Position numbers and translations under genes: made by a program
NCBI GenBank assembly: GCA_958434805.1
Contig: CAUBDX010000008.1
Location: 1-64,000, forward strand
Direction: 5' to 3'
DNA length: 64,000 nucleotides
Source: an uncultured Phocaeicola sp.
Lineage (GTDB): Bacteria; Bacteroidota; Bacteroidia; Bacteroidales; Bacteroidaceae
Shown: positions 37,940-46,827 of the stretch, one piece after another
How positions within the stretch are numbered: the stretch's first letter is position 1
How the letters are laid out: each line of letters starts with the position of its first letter
Notes under the pieces: model-generated
Told to the model about the DNA's origin: nothing
What the model saw: only the letters and a program-made list of their open reading frames with translations
Database searches by the model: none

Positions 37940-38346
37940 TTAGAAACGCCCAAAGGTAATAATTTTTATATTAAAGGGAATATTTTTACATCATTTTTCA
38001 ACAACACAGACATAAAACCGGCAAAAAAGAAAATACTTTATCCCTTCTACAAGAACAAATGTCAGTTATCTGCATGTCCGTCTGCCAGCCTGTACAAGAA
38101 AGTATGTATAGGCTAATCCTGTGTTCTGAACCGTCATACACGGTTTTCTGCACGGATTAAAGTTCTTTTATACCCCTGTTTAAGCCATAAAAAGTGTAGC
38201 GTGCAGGCTATTTTCGTACAAATTAGGTCTGAATTTCGGCACATTCCATCTGAAAAGTACCTGGAGAAAACATCTTTTCTACTGAAACTTTTGTATGGCT
38301 TAAAGAAATGGCGTAACTTTGCAGCTCAAACATATCTATCATACAA
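37940..38346. other. divergent intergenic region between the omega-amidase and prs genes
   Basis: A minus-strand -7 element TACCTTTG (37951-37958) lies very close to the omega-amidase start, and the full prs promoter lies at 38290-38321. In between, AACCGT/ACGGTT near 38131-38147 makes a short hairpin. I see no gene or known RNA; about 300 bases remain unexplained. Confidence 0.45.
38290..38321 (+). promoter_or_regulatory. promoter of prs
   Basis: TTTG (38290-38293), 20-bp spacer, TAACTTTG (38314-38321), 25 bp before the start codon. Confidence 0.8.
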
Positions 38347-39285
38347 ATGAACGGAACAACACCTTTCAAAGTATTCTCGGGTACAAATTCGAGATACCTC
38401 GCAGAAAAAATCTGCAACAGCTTAGGATGCGAACTTGGAAACATGAACATCACTCACTTTGCCGATGGAGAATTCTCTGTTTCTTATGAAGAATCTATCC
38501 GCGGACAACATGTTTTTTTAGTTCAATCAACTTTCCCCAACTCTGATAATCTGATGGAGTTACTTCTGATGATTGATGCTGCTAAACGTGCATCAGCCAA
38601 AAGTATCATCGCTGTAATCCCTTATTTCGGATGGGCTCGCCAAGACCGCAAAGATAAGCCACGTGTTTCTATCGGTGCTAAACTGGTAGCCGACTTATTG
38701 CGAGTGGCTGGTATCGACCGTCTGATTACAATGGATTTACATGCTGACCAGATTCAGGGATTTTTCGATATTCCAGTCGACCACTTGTATGGATCTACCA
38801 TCTTTGCCCCATACATCCAGTCGCTGAAGTTGGAAAATTTAGCTATCGCAACTCCTGATGTAGGAGGTTCAAAACGTGCGAGTACCTATGCTAAATTCCT
38901 TGATGTGCCTTTGGTTTTATGTCACAAGACCCGTGAGAAAGCAAACGTTGTAGCTTCTATGCAAATCATTGGAGACGTAAAAGACAAAAACGTAATCTTG
39001 ATTGATGACATGGTAGATACAGCTGGTACCATTACTAAAGCTGCCGACATCATGAAGGAAGCAGGAGCACGCTCTGTACGCGCCATTGCTACTCACTGTG
39101 TAATGTCAGGTCCGGCTTCTGAACGTGTACAAAACTCACAATTAGAAGAAATGGTATTTACTGACAGCATTCCTTACTCAAACCGCTGTGCCAAAGTAAA
39201 ACAGCTCTCTATTGCTGATATGTTTGCTGAAACCATCCGCCGCGTCATGACGAATGAATCAATCAGTTCACAATACTTGATTTAA
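38347..39285 (+). CDS. prs: ribose-phosphate pyrophosphokinase
   Basis: The 312-residue protein is a full-length class I PRPP synthetase: KVFSGTNSRYLAEKI at the start, FADGEFSVSYEESIRG, YFGWARQDRKDKPRVSIGAKL (ATP loop), MDLHADQIQGFFDIPVDHL and the PRPP-binding signature VILIDDMVDTAGT. It makes PRPP from ribose 5-phosphate and ATP for purine, pyrimidine, NAD, His and Trp synthesis. It stands alone with its own promoter and terminator. Confidence 0.97.
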   Translation: MNGTTPFKVFSGTNSRYLAEKICNSLGCELGNMNITHFADGEFSVSYEESIRGQHVFLVQSTFPNSDNLMELLLMIDAAKRASAKSIIAVIPYFGWARQDRKDKPRVSIGAKLVADLLRVAGIDRLITMDLHADQIQGFFDIPVDHLYGSTIFAPYIQSLKLENLAIATPDVGGSKRASTYAKFLDVPLVLCHKTREKANVVASMQIIGDVKDKNVILIDDMVDTAGTITKAADIMKEAGARSVRAIATHCVMSGPASERVQNSQLEEMVFTDSIPYSNRCAKVKQLSIADMFAETIRRVMTNESISSQYLI

Positions 39286-39621
39286 TTTTTAATCATAGTA
39301 TCATATTTCATGCTGTCTCAAAACAGGAAATAGTCTGCATAGGCTGTTCCTTGTTTTGAGACAGCCTTTTAAAGACCTTTTTCATAATTCTATAAACGGA
39401 ATTTTCCTATTTGGCTCAAACCTGTTCTTGCCTGAACTTTTTTATCTGGCAAGAAAAACGTAAGGCATACTCAAAAAAAAGCGTACTTGATGAAACCGAA
39501 CATAAGTTTCTAATCTTTTGGCTTTCAAGTTCACAGCAGCCTCAGCCGATAACCAAATAAAAAAGCCGTAAAATTTATAAATTGAAGAACCTATAAACTT
39601 AACGAATTAAACAATCCTTGT
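39286..39621. other. intergenic region after prs
   Basis: Apart from the prs terminator (39312-39369), the stretch is AT-rich and holds no reading frame or structure that I recognise. The downstream radical SAM gene has no clear consensus promoter here. Confidence 0.5.
39312..39369 (+). terminator. terminator of prs
   Basis: GCTGTCTCAAAACA (39312-39325) pairs perfectly with TGTTTTGAGACAGC (39352-39365), followed by CTTTT. Confidence 0.9.
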
Positions 39622-41283
39622 ATGAAAATTCTCTGGCTCGACCTGAACAGTTCTTATGCTCACTCTTCATTAGCCCTGCCCGCACTTCATGCCCAACTGA
39701 TGGAAGACAGTTCCATCGAATGGAAAATGGTCTCTGCTACCATTAATGAAAATCCGGGGATGATTGCCGGAGAAATTTATCGCCATCAACCCGATATCAT
39801 AGCAGCCACCTGCTGGCTATTCAATCATGAGGCACTCATGCATATTCTTTCACGGACATCCGCTTTGTTACCTCAATGCGCTATCATCTTGGGAGGACCG
39901 GAGTTTTTAGGAAACAATGAACATTTTTTGCGCTGTAACCCATTTGTCACCTGTGTTTTCAGAGGAGAAGGAGAAGAGATGTTTCCTTTATGGATAAGGA
40001 AATGGAACTCCCCTGACGCCTGGAATCAAGTTACCGGTCTGTGTTATATAGATGGAAACGGAAACTATTGTGACAACGGACTGGCCCGCGTCTTAGCTTT
40101 TGACCAGCTAGTCAATCCGGAGCAAAGTATTTTCTTCAATTGGGAAAAACCTTTTGTGCAACTGGAAACCACCAGAGGATGCTTCAACACCTGTGCTTTC
40201 TGTGTCAGTGGAGGAGAAAAGCCCGTACGCTCTTTATCTATAGAAATGATTCGCTCACGCATTGCCGAAATTCACCGTCACGGAATCAGGAATATCCGGG
40301 TACTCGACCGAACTTTCAATTACAACAATCGCCGGGCAAAAGCATTACTCCAGTTATTTTGTGAATTTCCTGACATTCGTTTCCATTTAGAAATTCACCC
40401 GGCTTTACTTTCAGGAGAATTGAAGTCGGAACTGTCACATATGCCTAAAGGGTTACTTCACTTAGAAGCTGGTATTCAGAGTCTTCATGAGAATGTACTG
40501 TCCACGAGCCGGCGTATGGGTAAATTAGCCGACGCATTAGAAGGCTTGCAGTTTCTTTGTTCCCTCCCCAATATGGAAACCCATGCTGACCTGATTGCCG
40601 GACTTCCCCTTTATCATCTACATGAAATATTTGAGGATATACGCACCTTGGCTTCTTACCGTGCCGGAGAGATTCAATTAGAATCGCTCAAACTATTGCC
40701 GGGAACCGAAATGAGACAAAGAGCTGAAGAATTGGGTATTCAATATTCTCCCCTTCCACCTTATGAAGTCTTGCAAACAAGAGAAATCACCCCTGATGAA
40801 CTCCAAACAGCCCGTCTGCTATCCAGACTCTTGGATGGATTTTACAACACTCCTGCCTGGCAAAACGTAACCCGTTCGCTCATCATCGGGCATGAGGATT
40901 TTTTGCAGCGGTTTCTGGAACACCTTATATCGCTGCATGTCATTGATACTCCTTTAAGCTTGGAACGCCGCGGTATACTATTATACGAATTCTGCCAGAC
41001 TCACTATCCGGAATATACCCATGCTGTTACCTTAGCATGGATTGAAGCCGGTATGTCACTTAAGAAGAAACCAGCAGAACGGGTACGGACTAAACATGTA
41101 TCACTGCCCTCTCAATGCGAAACCCTGGAAGGCAACTACCATGAGCATCTTCGCCTGTGCCGGATAGACGATGAAAAAAATAAATGCAGCTACTGGTATG
41201 GATTCGAGACAGATATACAGCAAACCCGACCTGTATTTAAGGGAAAATCCCCTTTGGCTAAAATTTCAAATAGCCTCTCATAG
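39622..41283 (+). CDS. B12-binding-domain radical SAM protein (DUF4080 type)
   Basis: The 553-residue protein starts with a cobalamin-binding-like Rossmann domain (about 1-130; LDLNSSYAHSSLALP and ILGGPEFLG), followed by a radical SAM core with C187, C191 and C194 (TTRGCFNTCAFC) and LDRTFNYNNRRA, and a C-terminal DUF4080-type region. The DxHxxG motif that holds the cobalamin axial His is not evident, so B12 may not be bound or may bind base-off. The reaction is unknown. The porin gene follows by 30 bp but has its own -7 element. Confidence 0.85.
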   Translation: MKILWLDLNSSYAHSSLALPALHAQLMEDSSIEWKMVSATINENPGMIAGEIYRHQPDIIAATCWLFNHEALMHILSRTSALLPQCAIILGGPEFLGNNEHFLRCNPFVTCVFRGEGEEMFPLWIRKWNSPDAWNQVTGLCYIDGNGNYCDNGLARVLAFDQLVNPEQSIFFNWEKPFVQLETTRGCFNTCAFCVSGGEKPVRSLSIEMIRSRIAEIHRHGIRNIRVLDRTFNYNNRRAKALLQLFCEFPDIRFHLEIHPALLSGELKSELSHMPKGLLHLEAGIQSLHENVLSTSRRMGKLADALEGLQFLCSLPNMETHADLIAGLPLYHLHEIFEDIRTLASYRAGEIQLESLKLLPGTEMRQRAEELGIQYSPLPPYEVLQTREITPDELQTARLLSRLLDGFYNTPAWQNVTRSLIIGHEDFLQRFLEHLISLHVIDTPLSLERRGILLYEFCQTHYPEYTHAVTLAWIEAGMSLKKKPAERVRTKHVSLPSQCETLEGNYHEHLRLCRIDDEKNKCSYWYGFETDIQQTRPVFKGKSPLAKISNSLS

Positions 41284-41298
41284 TTCAAATAAAAATCG

Positions 41299-41306
41299 TA
41301 TATTTG
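41299..41306 (+). promoter_or_regulatory. -7 element before the porin gene
   Basis: TATATTTG matches TAnnTTTG but is only 7 bp before the start codon at 41314, leaving almost no leader; either the start is leaderless or the element is fortuitous. Confidence 0.35.
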
Positions 41307-41313
41307 CCCCGTT

Positions 41314-43410
41314 ATGAGAAAAATATTTTTTGCAGCAATACTCTTCCTAACCTGTGTGACTCTGTCGGCACAGAATACAATACCTAATCAATTTAGCCAG
41401 TTCGGAGGTTCAGCTTCCGGCATGGACGGCAACCGATATGACCGAAACGGAAATCCCATAGATACAACCGCAGTCATTGATGCCAATACTATTCCCATCG
41501 GATTATCTTCATGGAAAATAGATGAACGTCTGGGAAATATATTTGAGACGCCTGTAGATACCATACAGCATGCATTTCAAAATACAAATGATACAGGAGG
41601 ACCTACCGGCCATTACACCTATCTGGGTAACTTAGGAGCTCCTCGCATCTCACATGTATTCTTCGAGCGAAAAGAAGCCAGCCAGTTCTTCTTCACCGAC
41701 CCGTATGATTTTACCGTACGACGTCCGGAAGACATTGTTTATACCAACACTAAATCTCCTTTTACGAACCTTACTTATTACAAGCAAGGAGACGGACGGT
41801 ATGGAGAAGAACGATTCAAAGCTTATTTTGCTGTCAATGTCAACAAGCGGTTGGGCTTCGGGTTTGATATAGACTATACATACGGACGCGGTAAATACAC
41901 CAGCCAGTCTACCGCTTTATTCAACGGAAATCTCTTTGCCTATTATCGAGGAGATAAGTATGATATGCACTTTAATTTCATAAACGAAAATCTTAAAGTG
42001 GCAGAAAACGGAGGTATTGCCGATGACCGCTATATCACCCATCCGCTGGAAATGGCAGAAGGTAGAAAAACCTATGCCACTTATGACATACCTATAAACC
42101 TCAATGACATATGGAACAAGAATACCGGATATCATGCGTTTCTTACCCACCGGTATAATTTAGGCTTTTATCGTGACGTAACACAGGAAAACGACACGGT
42201 TACCCGCACTGTATTTGTGCCTGTCACCAGTTTTATCCATACAGTAAAAATGGATATGAACCGACGGAAGTATATTTCTTACGACAAAGAACAAAATCAG
42301 ACCTACTTCCAAAATAACTATCTGGGAAATGACTCAACTGATGTAACAAAGCATTTCTCCATTAAAAATACAGTGGGCATCTCATTACGTGAAGGATTTA
42401 ACAAATGGGCTAAAGCGGGATTGACTGCATTTATGAGTTTCGAACACCGCCGTTTTACCCTTACTGATACGCTAAACGGTACAGCCGGACGCCGTATTCC
42501 TACTGACCACAAAGAAAACATACTTTCAGTAGGAGGACAGCTTATCAAAGAGCAAGGTAAAACAATCCATTACAATGTATTGGGAGAAGTAGCCCTGATT
42601 GGTGAAGATGCCGGACAATTCAGTGTGGAAGGTCAAGGCGACGTAAACTTCCGTCTGTTCGGCGACACCGTTAGATTTGTAGCCAATGCTTATGTGAAAA
42701 ATCTAAACCCTACTTTCTATTTCAGACACTTCCACTCCAAACATTACTGGTGGGATCATGAAGACCTTTCTAAAATTATGCGCACACGCATAGAAGGCAA
42801 ACTGAATATAGATCGTTGGCGAACTCAGCTGAAAGTAGGGGTTGAAAATATCAAGAATTATACGTATCTGGACAATACCTCCATCAAAGTAACAGATAAG
42901 CAAGATAAGGTTTCCTACAAAAACAATATAGCTGTACACCAGCACAGCGGCAATATCCAAGTGTTTAACGCCGCCTTGCGCCAAGATTTCAAATTAGGAA
43001 TCTTGCATTTGGACAATGAAGTTGTTTATCAGAAATCAAGCAACCAGCAAGTGCTGCCACTTCCTGACCTTGTTTTATATCACAACCTATACATTCAGTT
43101 TGGGCTGGCAAAAAGAGTGCTAAATATTGAGTTGGGAGCCGATGTCAGGTATTTTACCCAATACTATGCCCCCGATTATGCACCGGCTATCGGACAGTTC
43201 TACCTTCAGAATCCGGAAACCCGGTTTAAGTTAGGAGGATACCCTTTGGTTAATGCTTACCTTAACCTCCATCTTAAACGTACCCGTATCTTTATACAGA
43301 TGTATAATTTAATACAAGGAACCGGAGAAAAGAGCTATTTCCTTGCGCCCCATTACCCTTTGAATCCTCGCATACTGAAATTGGGACTATCATGGAATTT
43401 CTTTGACTAA
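41314..43410 (+). CDS. putative porin, Bacteroidota outer-membrane barrel
   Basis: The 698-residue protein has a signal peptide (MRKIFFAAILFLTCVTLSA) and the features of the Bacteroidota putative-porin family (PF14121 type): an N-terminal linker with DRNGNPIDTTAVIDANTIP and SWKIDERLGN, then alternating amphipathic strands to a C-terminal ILKLGLSWNFFD that ends in the aromatic residue typical of outer-membrane barrels. Its cargo is unknown. A solute-binding protein gene follows after 12 bp, so the two are probably co-transcribed and may act in sequence, outer membrane then periplasm. Confidence 0.85.
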   Translation: MRKIFFAAILFLTCVTLSAQNTIPNQFSQFGGSASGMDGNRYDRNGNPIDTTAVIDANTIPIGLSSWKIDERLGNIFETPVDTIQHAFQNTNDTGGPTGHYTYLGNLGAPRISHVFFERKEASQFFFTDPYDFTVRRPEDIVYTNTKSPFTNLTYYKQGDGRYGEERFKAYFAVNVNKRLGFGFDIDYTYGRGKYTSQSTALFNGNLFAYYRGDKYDMHFNFINENLKVAENGGIADDRYITHPLEMAEGRKTYATYDIPINLNDIWNKNTGYHAFLTHRYNLGFYRDVTQENDTVTRTVFVPVTSFIHTVKMDMNRRKYISYDKEQNQTYFQNNYLGNDSTDVTKHFSIKNTVGISLREGFNKWAKAGLTAFMSFEHRRFTLTDTLNGTAGRRIPTDHKENILSVGGQLIKEQGKTIHYNVLGEVALIGEDAGQFSVEGQGDVNFRLFGDTVRFVANAYVKNLNPTFYFRHFHSKHYWWDHEDLSKIMRTRIEGKLNIDRWRTQLKVGVENIKNYTYLDNTSIKVTDKQDKVSYKNNIAVHQHSGNIQVFNAALRQDFKLGILHLDNEVVYQKSSNQQVLPLPDLVLYHNLYIQFGLAKRVLNIELGADVRYFTQYYAPDYAPAIGQFYLQNPETRFKLGGYPLVNAYLNLHLKRTRIFIQMYNLIQGTGEKSYFLAPHYPLNPRILKLGLSWNFFD

Positions 43411-43422
43411 ACTGCAAATACA

Positions 43423-44232
43423 ATGAAAGCAGTACGCTATTTACTGATAACTGTTCTCGTAATGTTTGGCATTGTCTGGCTCAATACCCAAAAAGAGCCG
43501 CAAGATAAGTTTGCCAAAAGAGACTATGCGGATATCCTTTCTTCCAAAGTGTTAAGGGCAGTAACCGAGTACAACTCCATCAGCTATCACGTTGATGGAG
43601 ATACCATCAGGGGGTTTGACTATGAAATACTTCAGGTATTTGCCCATGAAAAAGGTCTGAAACTGGAAATAACTCCTGAAATGAGTTTTGAGAAGCGACT
43701 TCAAGGAGTGTGTGAGGGACGTTATGATTTGCTTGCAACAGGAACTACCATTACCGCAACTTCAAAAGACTCCTTGCTGTTTACTCACCCTCTATTGCTG
43801 AACAAACAGGTATTGGTCCAGCGCAAACCGGAAGAAAGAAATGACAGTTCTTATATAAAAGGACAACTTGAATTAGCACATAAAACATTATATGTAACTA
43901 AAAACTCACCTGCACTTTTACGCATTCATAACCTGATTGAAGAAATAGCCGATACCATTTACATCCGTGAGGTAGAACTTTACGGTACAGAACAGTTAAT
44001 CTCGATGGTAGCAGCAGGAGATATTGACTATGCTGTATGCGACGAATATATAGCCCGTGCCTTTGCACAAAACTACAACAATATAGATATCAACACCGAT
44101 ATCGGCTTTACGCAATTTTATGCATGGGGAATCGGAAAACACGCCCCTATACTCAGAGACAGTTTAAACAGCTGGCTACAAGACTATCAGAAGAGTAACT
44201 CTTACAAGAAACTATACAAAAAATATTTTTGA
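43423..44232 (+). CDS. membrane-anchored family 3 solute-binding protein
   Basis: The 269-residue protein has an N-terminal membrane anchor or uncleaved signal (about 5-22, LLITVLVMFGIVWL) and one type 3 substrate-binding domain (LRAVTEYNSISYHVDG, GFDYEILQVFAHEKG, RYDLLATGTTIT, AVCDEYIARAFAQ). It resembles the N-terminal half of the lytic transglycosylase MltF but lacks the enzymatic domain. No ABC permease or ATPase gene is near. It follows the porin by 12 bp. Amino-acid or muropeptide sensing or delivery are possible roles; the ligand is unknown. Confidence 0.8.
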   Translation: MKAVRYLLITVLVMFGIVWLNTQKEPQDKFAKRDYADILSSKVLRAVTEYNSISYHVDGDTIRGFDYEILQVFAHEKGLKLEITPEMSFEKRLQGVCEGRYDLLATGTTITATSKDSLLFTHPLLLNKQVLVQRKPEERNDSSYIKGQLELAHKTLYVTKNSPALLRIHNLIEEIADTIYIREVELYGTEQLISMVAAGDIDYAVCDEYIARAFAQNYNNIDINTDIGFTQFYAWGIGKHAPILRDSLNSWLQDYQKSNSYKKLYKKYF

Positions 44233-44322
44233 GTTTGCGTGCCTTCGTTCTTCTCTTCAACAAGGATTCAAGTGAACTTAAAGGCATAAGCCCTAAAAAG
44301 AAACTAAAAAAGACAAAAACTC

Positions 44323-45312
44323 ATGACACCATTAAAAAAAGTACGCTGGGGATTTATCGGCTGCGGAGAAGTGACCGAGAAAAAAAGCGGACCAGCCTTT
44401 AACATGATACCAGGCTCAGAAGTCGTTGCCGTAATGAGCCGTGATGAAGAAAAAGTAAAATCGTATGCCAAACGGCACAATATCCCACGCTGGTACACCG
44501 ATGCACAGGAACTGATTGGCGACGAAGATGTGAATGCAATATACATTGCAACTCCCCCATCTTCACATGCCACCTTTGCCATCATGGCAATGAAGGCGGG
44601 AAAGCCTGCCTATATTGAAAAACCCATGGCCGCAAGCTATGAAGACTGTGCACGCATCAACCGCATTTCAAAAGAAACAGGCATTCCTTGCTTCGTGGCT
44701 TATTACCGCCGCTATCTTCCCTATTTCCAGAAAGTACGCCAGCTGGTAGAAAGTGGAGAAATAGGCAATGTCATTAATATACAGATTCGTTTTGCACAAC
44801 CCCCGCGCAACTTAGATTACAACACTAAAAACCTGCCGTGGCGTGTACAGCCCGACATCTCCGGAGGAGGCTATTTCTACGATTTGGCGCCCCATCAGCT
44901 CGATCTTCTCCAAGATATGTTCGGATGTATTCTTGAAGCCGAAGGTTACACATCGAACCGAGGTAAATTATATGAGGCAGAAGATACCATCAGTGCCTGC
45001 TTTAAGTTTGACTCCGGACTTCCCGGTTCAGGTTCATGGTGTTTTGTAGCTCACGAATCGGCAAAAGAAGACCGTATTGAAATCATTGGCGACAAAGGAA
45101 TGATTTGTTTCTCTATCTTTACCTACGATCCGATAGCTCTACACACAGAAAGAGGAAGAGAAGAAATACTTCCTCCTAATCCTCCTCATGTTCAGCTGCC
45201 TCTTATTCAAGCTGTAGTAGAACACTTGCAGGGCAAAGCTATCTGCACGTGCGACAGCGTAAGCGCAACTCCTACCAACTGGGTAATGGACCGAATATTA
45301 AACAAACTGTAA
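44323..45312 (+). CDS. Gfo/Idh/MocA family oxidoreductase
   Basis: The 329-residue protein has an N-terminal NAD(P)-binding domain (WGFIGCGEVTEKKSGP, then YIATPPSSHA) and the family EKP motif (YIEKPMAAS, with the catalytic Lys), plus the C-terminal beta-sheet domain with GGGYFYDLAPHQLDLL carrying the active-site His. It oxidises or reduces a sugar or cyclitol; the substrate cannot be told. It has no clear operon partner: 90 bp separate it from the solute-binding protein gene, and a hairpin terminator follows. Confidence 0.88.
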   Translation: MTPLKKVRWGFIGCGEVTEKKSGPAFNMIPGSEVVAVMSRDEEKVKSYAKRHNIPRWYTDAQELIGDEDVNAIYIATPPSSHATFAIMAMKAGKPAYIEKPMAASYEDCARINRISKETGIPCFVAYYRRYLPYFQKVRQLVESGEIGNVINIQIRFAQPPRNLDYNTKNLPWRVQPDISGGGYFYDLAPHQLDLLQDMFGCILEAEGYTSNRGKLYEAEDTISACFKFDSGLPGSGSWCFVAHESAKEDRIEIIGDKGMICFSIFTYDPIALHTERGREEILPPNPPHVQLPLIQAVVEHLQGKAICTCDSVSATPTNWVMDRILNKL

Positions 45313-45324
45313 TTTTCAATAAAA

Positions 45325-45364
45325 TACCGGTTGTTTTTCATCTTTCTGAAATAAACAACCGGTA
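45325..45364. terminator. bidirectional terminator between the oxidoreductase and efflux operon
   Basis: TACCGGTTGTTT (45325-45336) pairs perfectly with AAACAACCGGTA (45353-45364). The genes on both sides converge on it; the T-rich tail is better on the minus strand. Confidence 0.85.
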
Positions 45365-45387
45365 CATTTATCTTATCGGCAAACAAT

Positions 45388-46827
45388 TCAATAGTATCCT
45401 CCTCCAAGCGAACGATAAAGGAAAGCATGTACTTTACAGTACGACACATTCAATTCCACTCGTTCCAGCTCACATTCCAAATAACGTTCATCAGCCGAAA
45501 GTACATCCAAATAACCGGCAAAACCCGTTTCAAACAATTCATTGGCATTATATATCGAACGGTGATGAATACGGCTCTCTTCTTCTTTTAAAGCTCTGCG
45601 CTTATCAATCTGCCAAGAAGCTGCCAATAAATTAACTACCTCCTGATAAGATTGAAGCACAATCTGATGATAATCAAGCAGAGCTATACGCTGACGGCTC
45701 TTTGCTTCATTCCACAATGTGCGAATTTCATTCCTCTTGAAGATAGGAGCTGTAACACCAGCAGCAAGATTATATACCAACGATGCAGGTGAATTAAACC
45801 ACTGCTTCAAGTTAAAAGCATTGAATCCTACATCCCCACCTATCAAAAGAGAAGGGAAAAATGCTTTACGGGCTGCCAACACATCCGACTTACTGGCAAG
45901 AAGCTCCAGTTCTGCCCCCCTAATATCCGGACGGTAATGAATCCACTGAGCCGGAATACCTGCCTGAGAAGGAAATTCCATCTTACAAACCTCTTCAAAA
46001 TCAGATCGTAAAATTTCAAATGGCAGCTTACCGATAAGCAATGCCAACGCGCGCTCTACTTCTCCGATGCGTTGTTCTGTATCCAAGAGCATCTCTTCCA
46101 GTTTCAAGCGACGAGAGCGAAACTGATCAACAGATAAACGGGAAACTTCCCCTTCTTTCATCAATTCATTGGTCAGCTGATAAGAATCACGGGCTTTACG
46201 AATTGCTTCTTTTAAAATAAGCCTTTTCTTATCCAGTCCTACCAAATCATAATATTGAGTGGCAACTTCAGCAACCAGCAAGGTCTGGGCTAAACGTTTG
46301 GCTTCTACGGTTTTCATCCAACGAGCCACGGCAGCGCGCTTCTTATCAGTCAGTTTTCCCCACACATCAGCCTCCCAATTAAAATCAAGCCCGATATTTA
46401 TATTCGTATAAGGGTTGGGGATATGCTTGTCACGTGAAAGCTCCGGAGTGTTGGTTGTTGAATTTCCCACTCCATCCATCGTATAGTCTCCGAAACGCTC
46501 TACACCTCCTCCTATACCCAACGTTAACTCTGGGAGTAATGCTCCTTTACTCATCCCTACCTGTCCGCGGGCAATAGAAACAAGTTCTATTGCTTTCAGA
46601 AAAGAATGATTTCGCACCAGTGCCGTATCAATATACTGCTGCAAATATACATCAGGAAAAAAATCACTTCTCGGAATAGAAGCTATTGATACCGTATCTG
46701 AGTCTCCGGCAAAAGTTTCAGGAAGCTCTACTTTTTCCACCGGCAGCAAAGAAGGTGCTTTACAACCTTCCCACACCAACATTGCAATAAACAGTAATAA
46801 ATAATTAATCTTCTTCATCATCTTCAT
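45388..46827 (-). CDS. outer-membrane efflux lipoprotein (TolC/OprM/NodT type)
   Basis: The 479-residue protein has a lipoprotein signal (LLLFIAMLVWEGC, C22) and two outer-membrane-factor repeats: about 60-270 (VRNHSFLKAIELVSIARGQVGMSKGALLPELTLG) and about 270-470 (ELELLASKSDVLAARKAFFPSLLIGGDVGF). It forms the trimeric exit duct of an RND pump. Its start overlaps the pump gene stop by 23 bp, and it is the last gene of the operon. Confidence 0.92.
   Translation of the reverse strand: MKMMKKINYLLLFIAMLVWEGCKAPSLLPVEKVELPETFAGDSDTVSIASIPRSDFFPDVYLQQYIDTALVRNHSFLKAIELVSIARGQVGMSKGALLPELTLGIGGGVERFGDYTMDGVGNSTTNTPELSRDKHIPNPYTNINIGLDFNWEADVWGKLTDKKRAAVARWMKTVEAKRLAQTLLVAEVATQYYDLVGLDKKRLILKEAIRKARDSYQLTNELMKEGEVSRLSVDQFRSRRLKLEEMLLDTEQRIGEVERALALLIGKLPFEILRSDFEEVCKMEFPSQAGIPAQWIHYRPDIRGAELELLASKSDVLAARKAFFPSLLIGGDVGFNAFNLKQWFNSPASLVYNLAAGVTAPIFKRNEIRTLWNEAKSRQRIALLDYHQIVLQSYQEVVNLLAASWQIDKRRALKEEESRIHHRSIYNANELFETGFAGYLDVLSADERYLECELERVELNVSYCKVHAFLYRSLGGGYY

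Noticed and set aside
38120..38160. Group II intron domain V-like hairpin (AACCGT/ACGGTT)
   Set aside because: Only six pairs, no domain V sequence, no intron-encoded protein.
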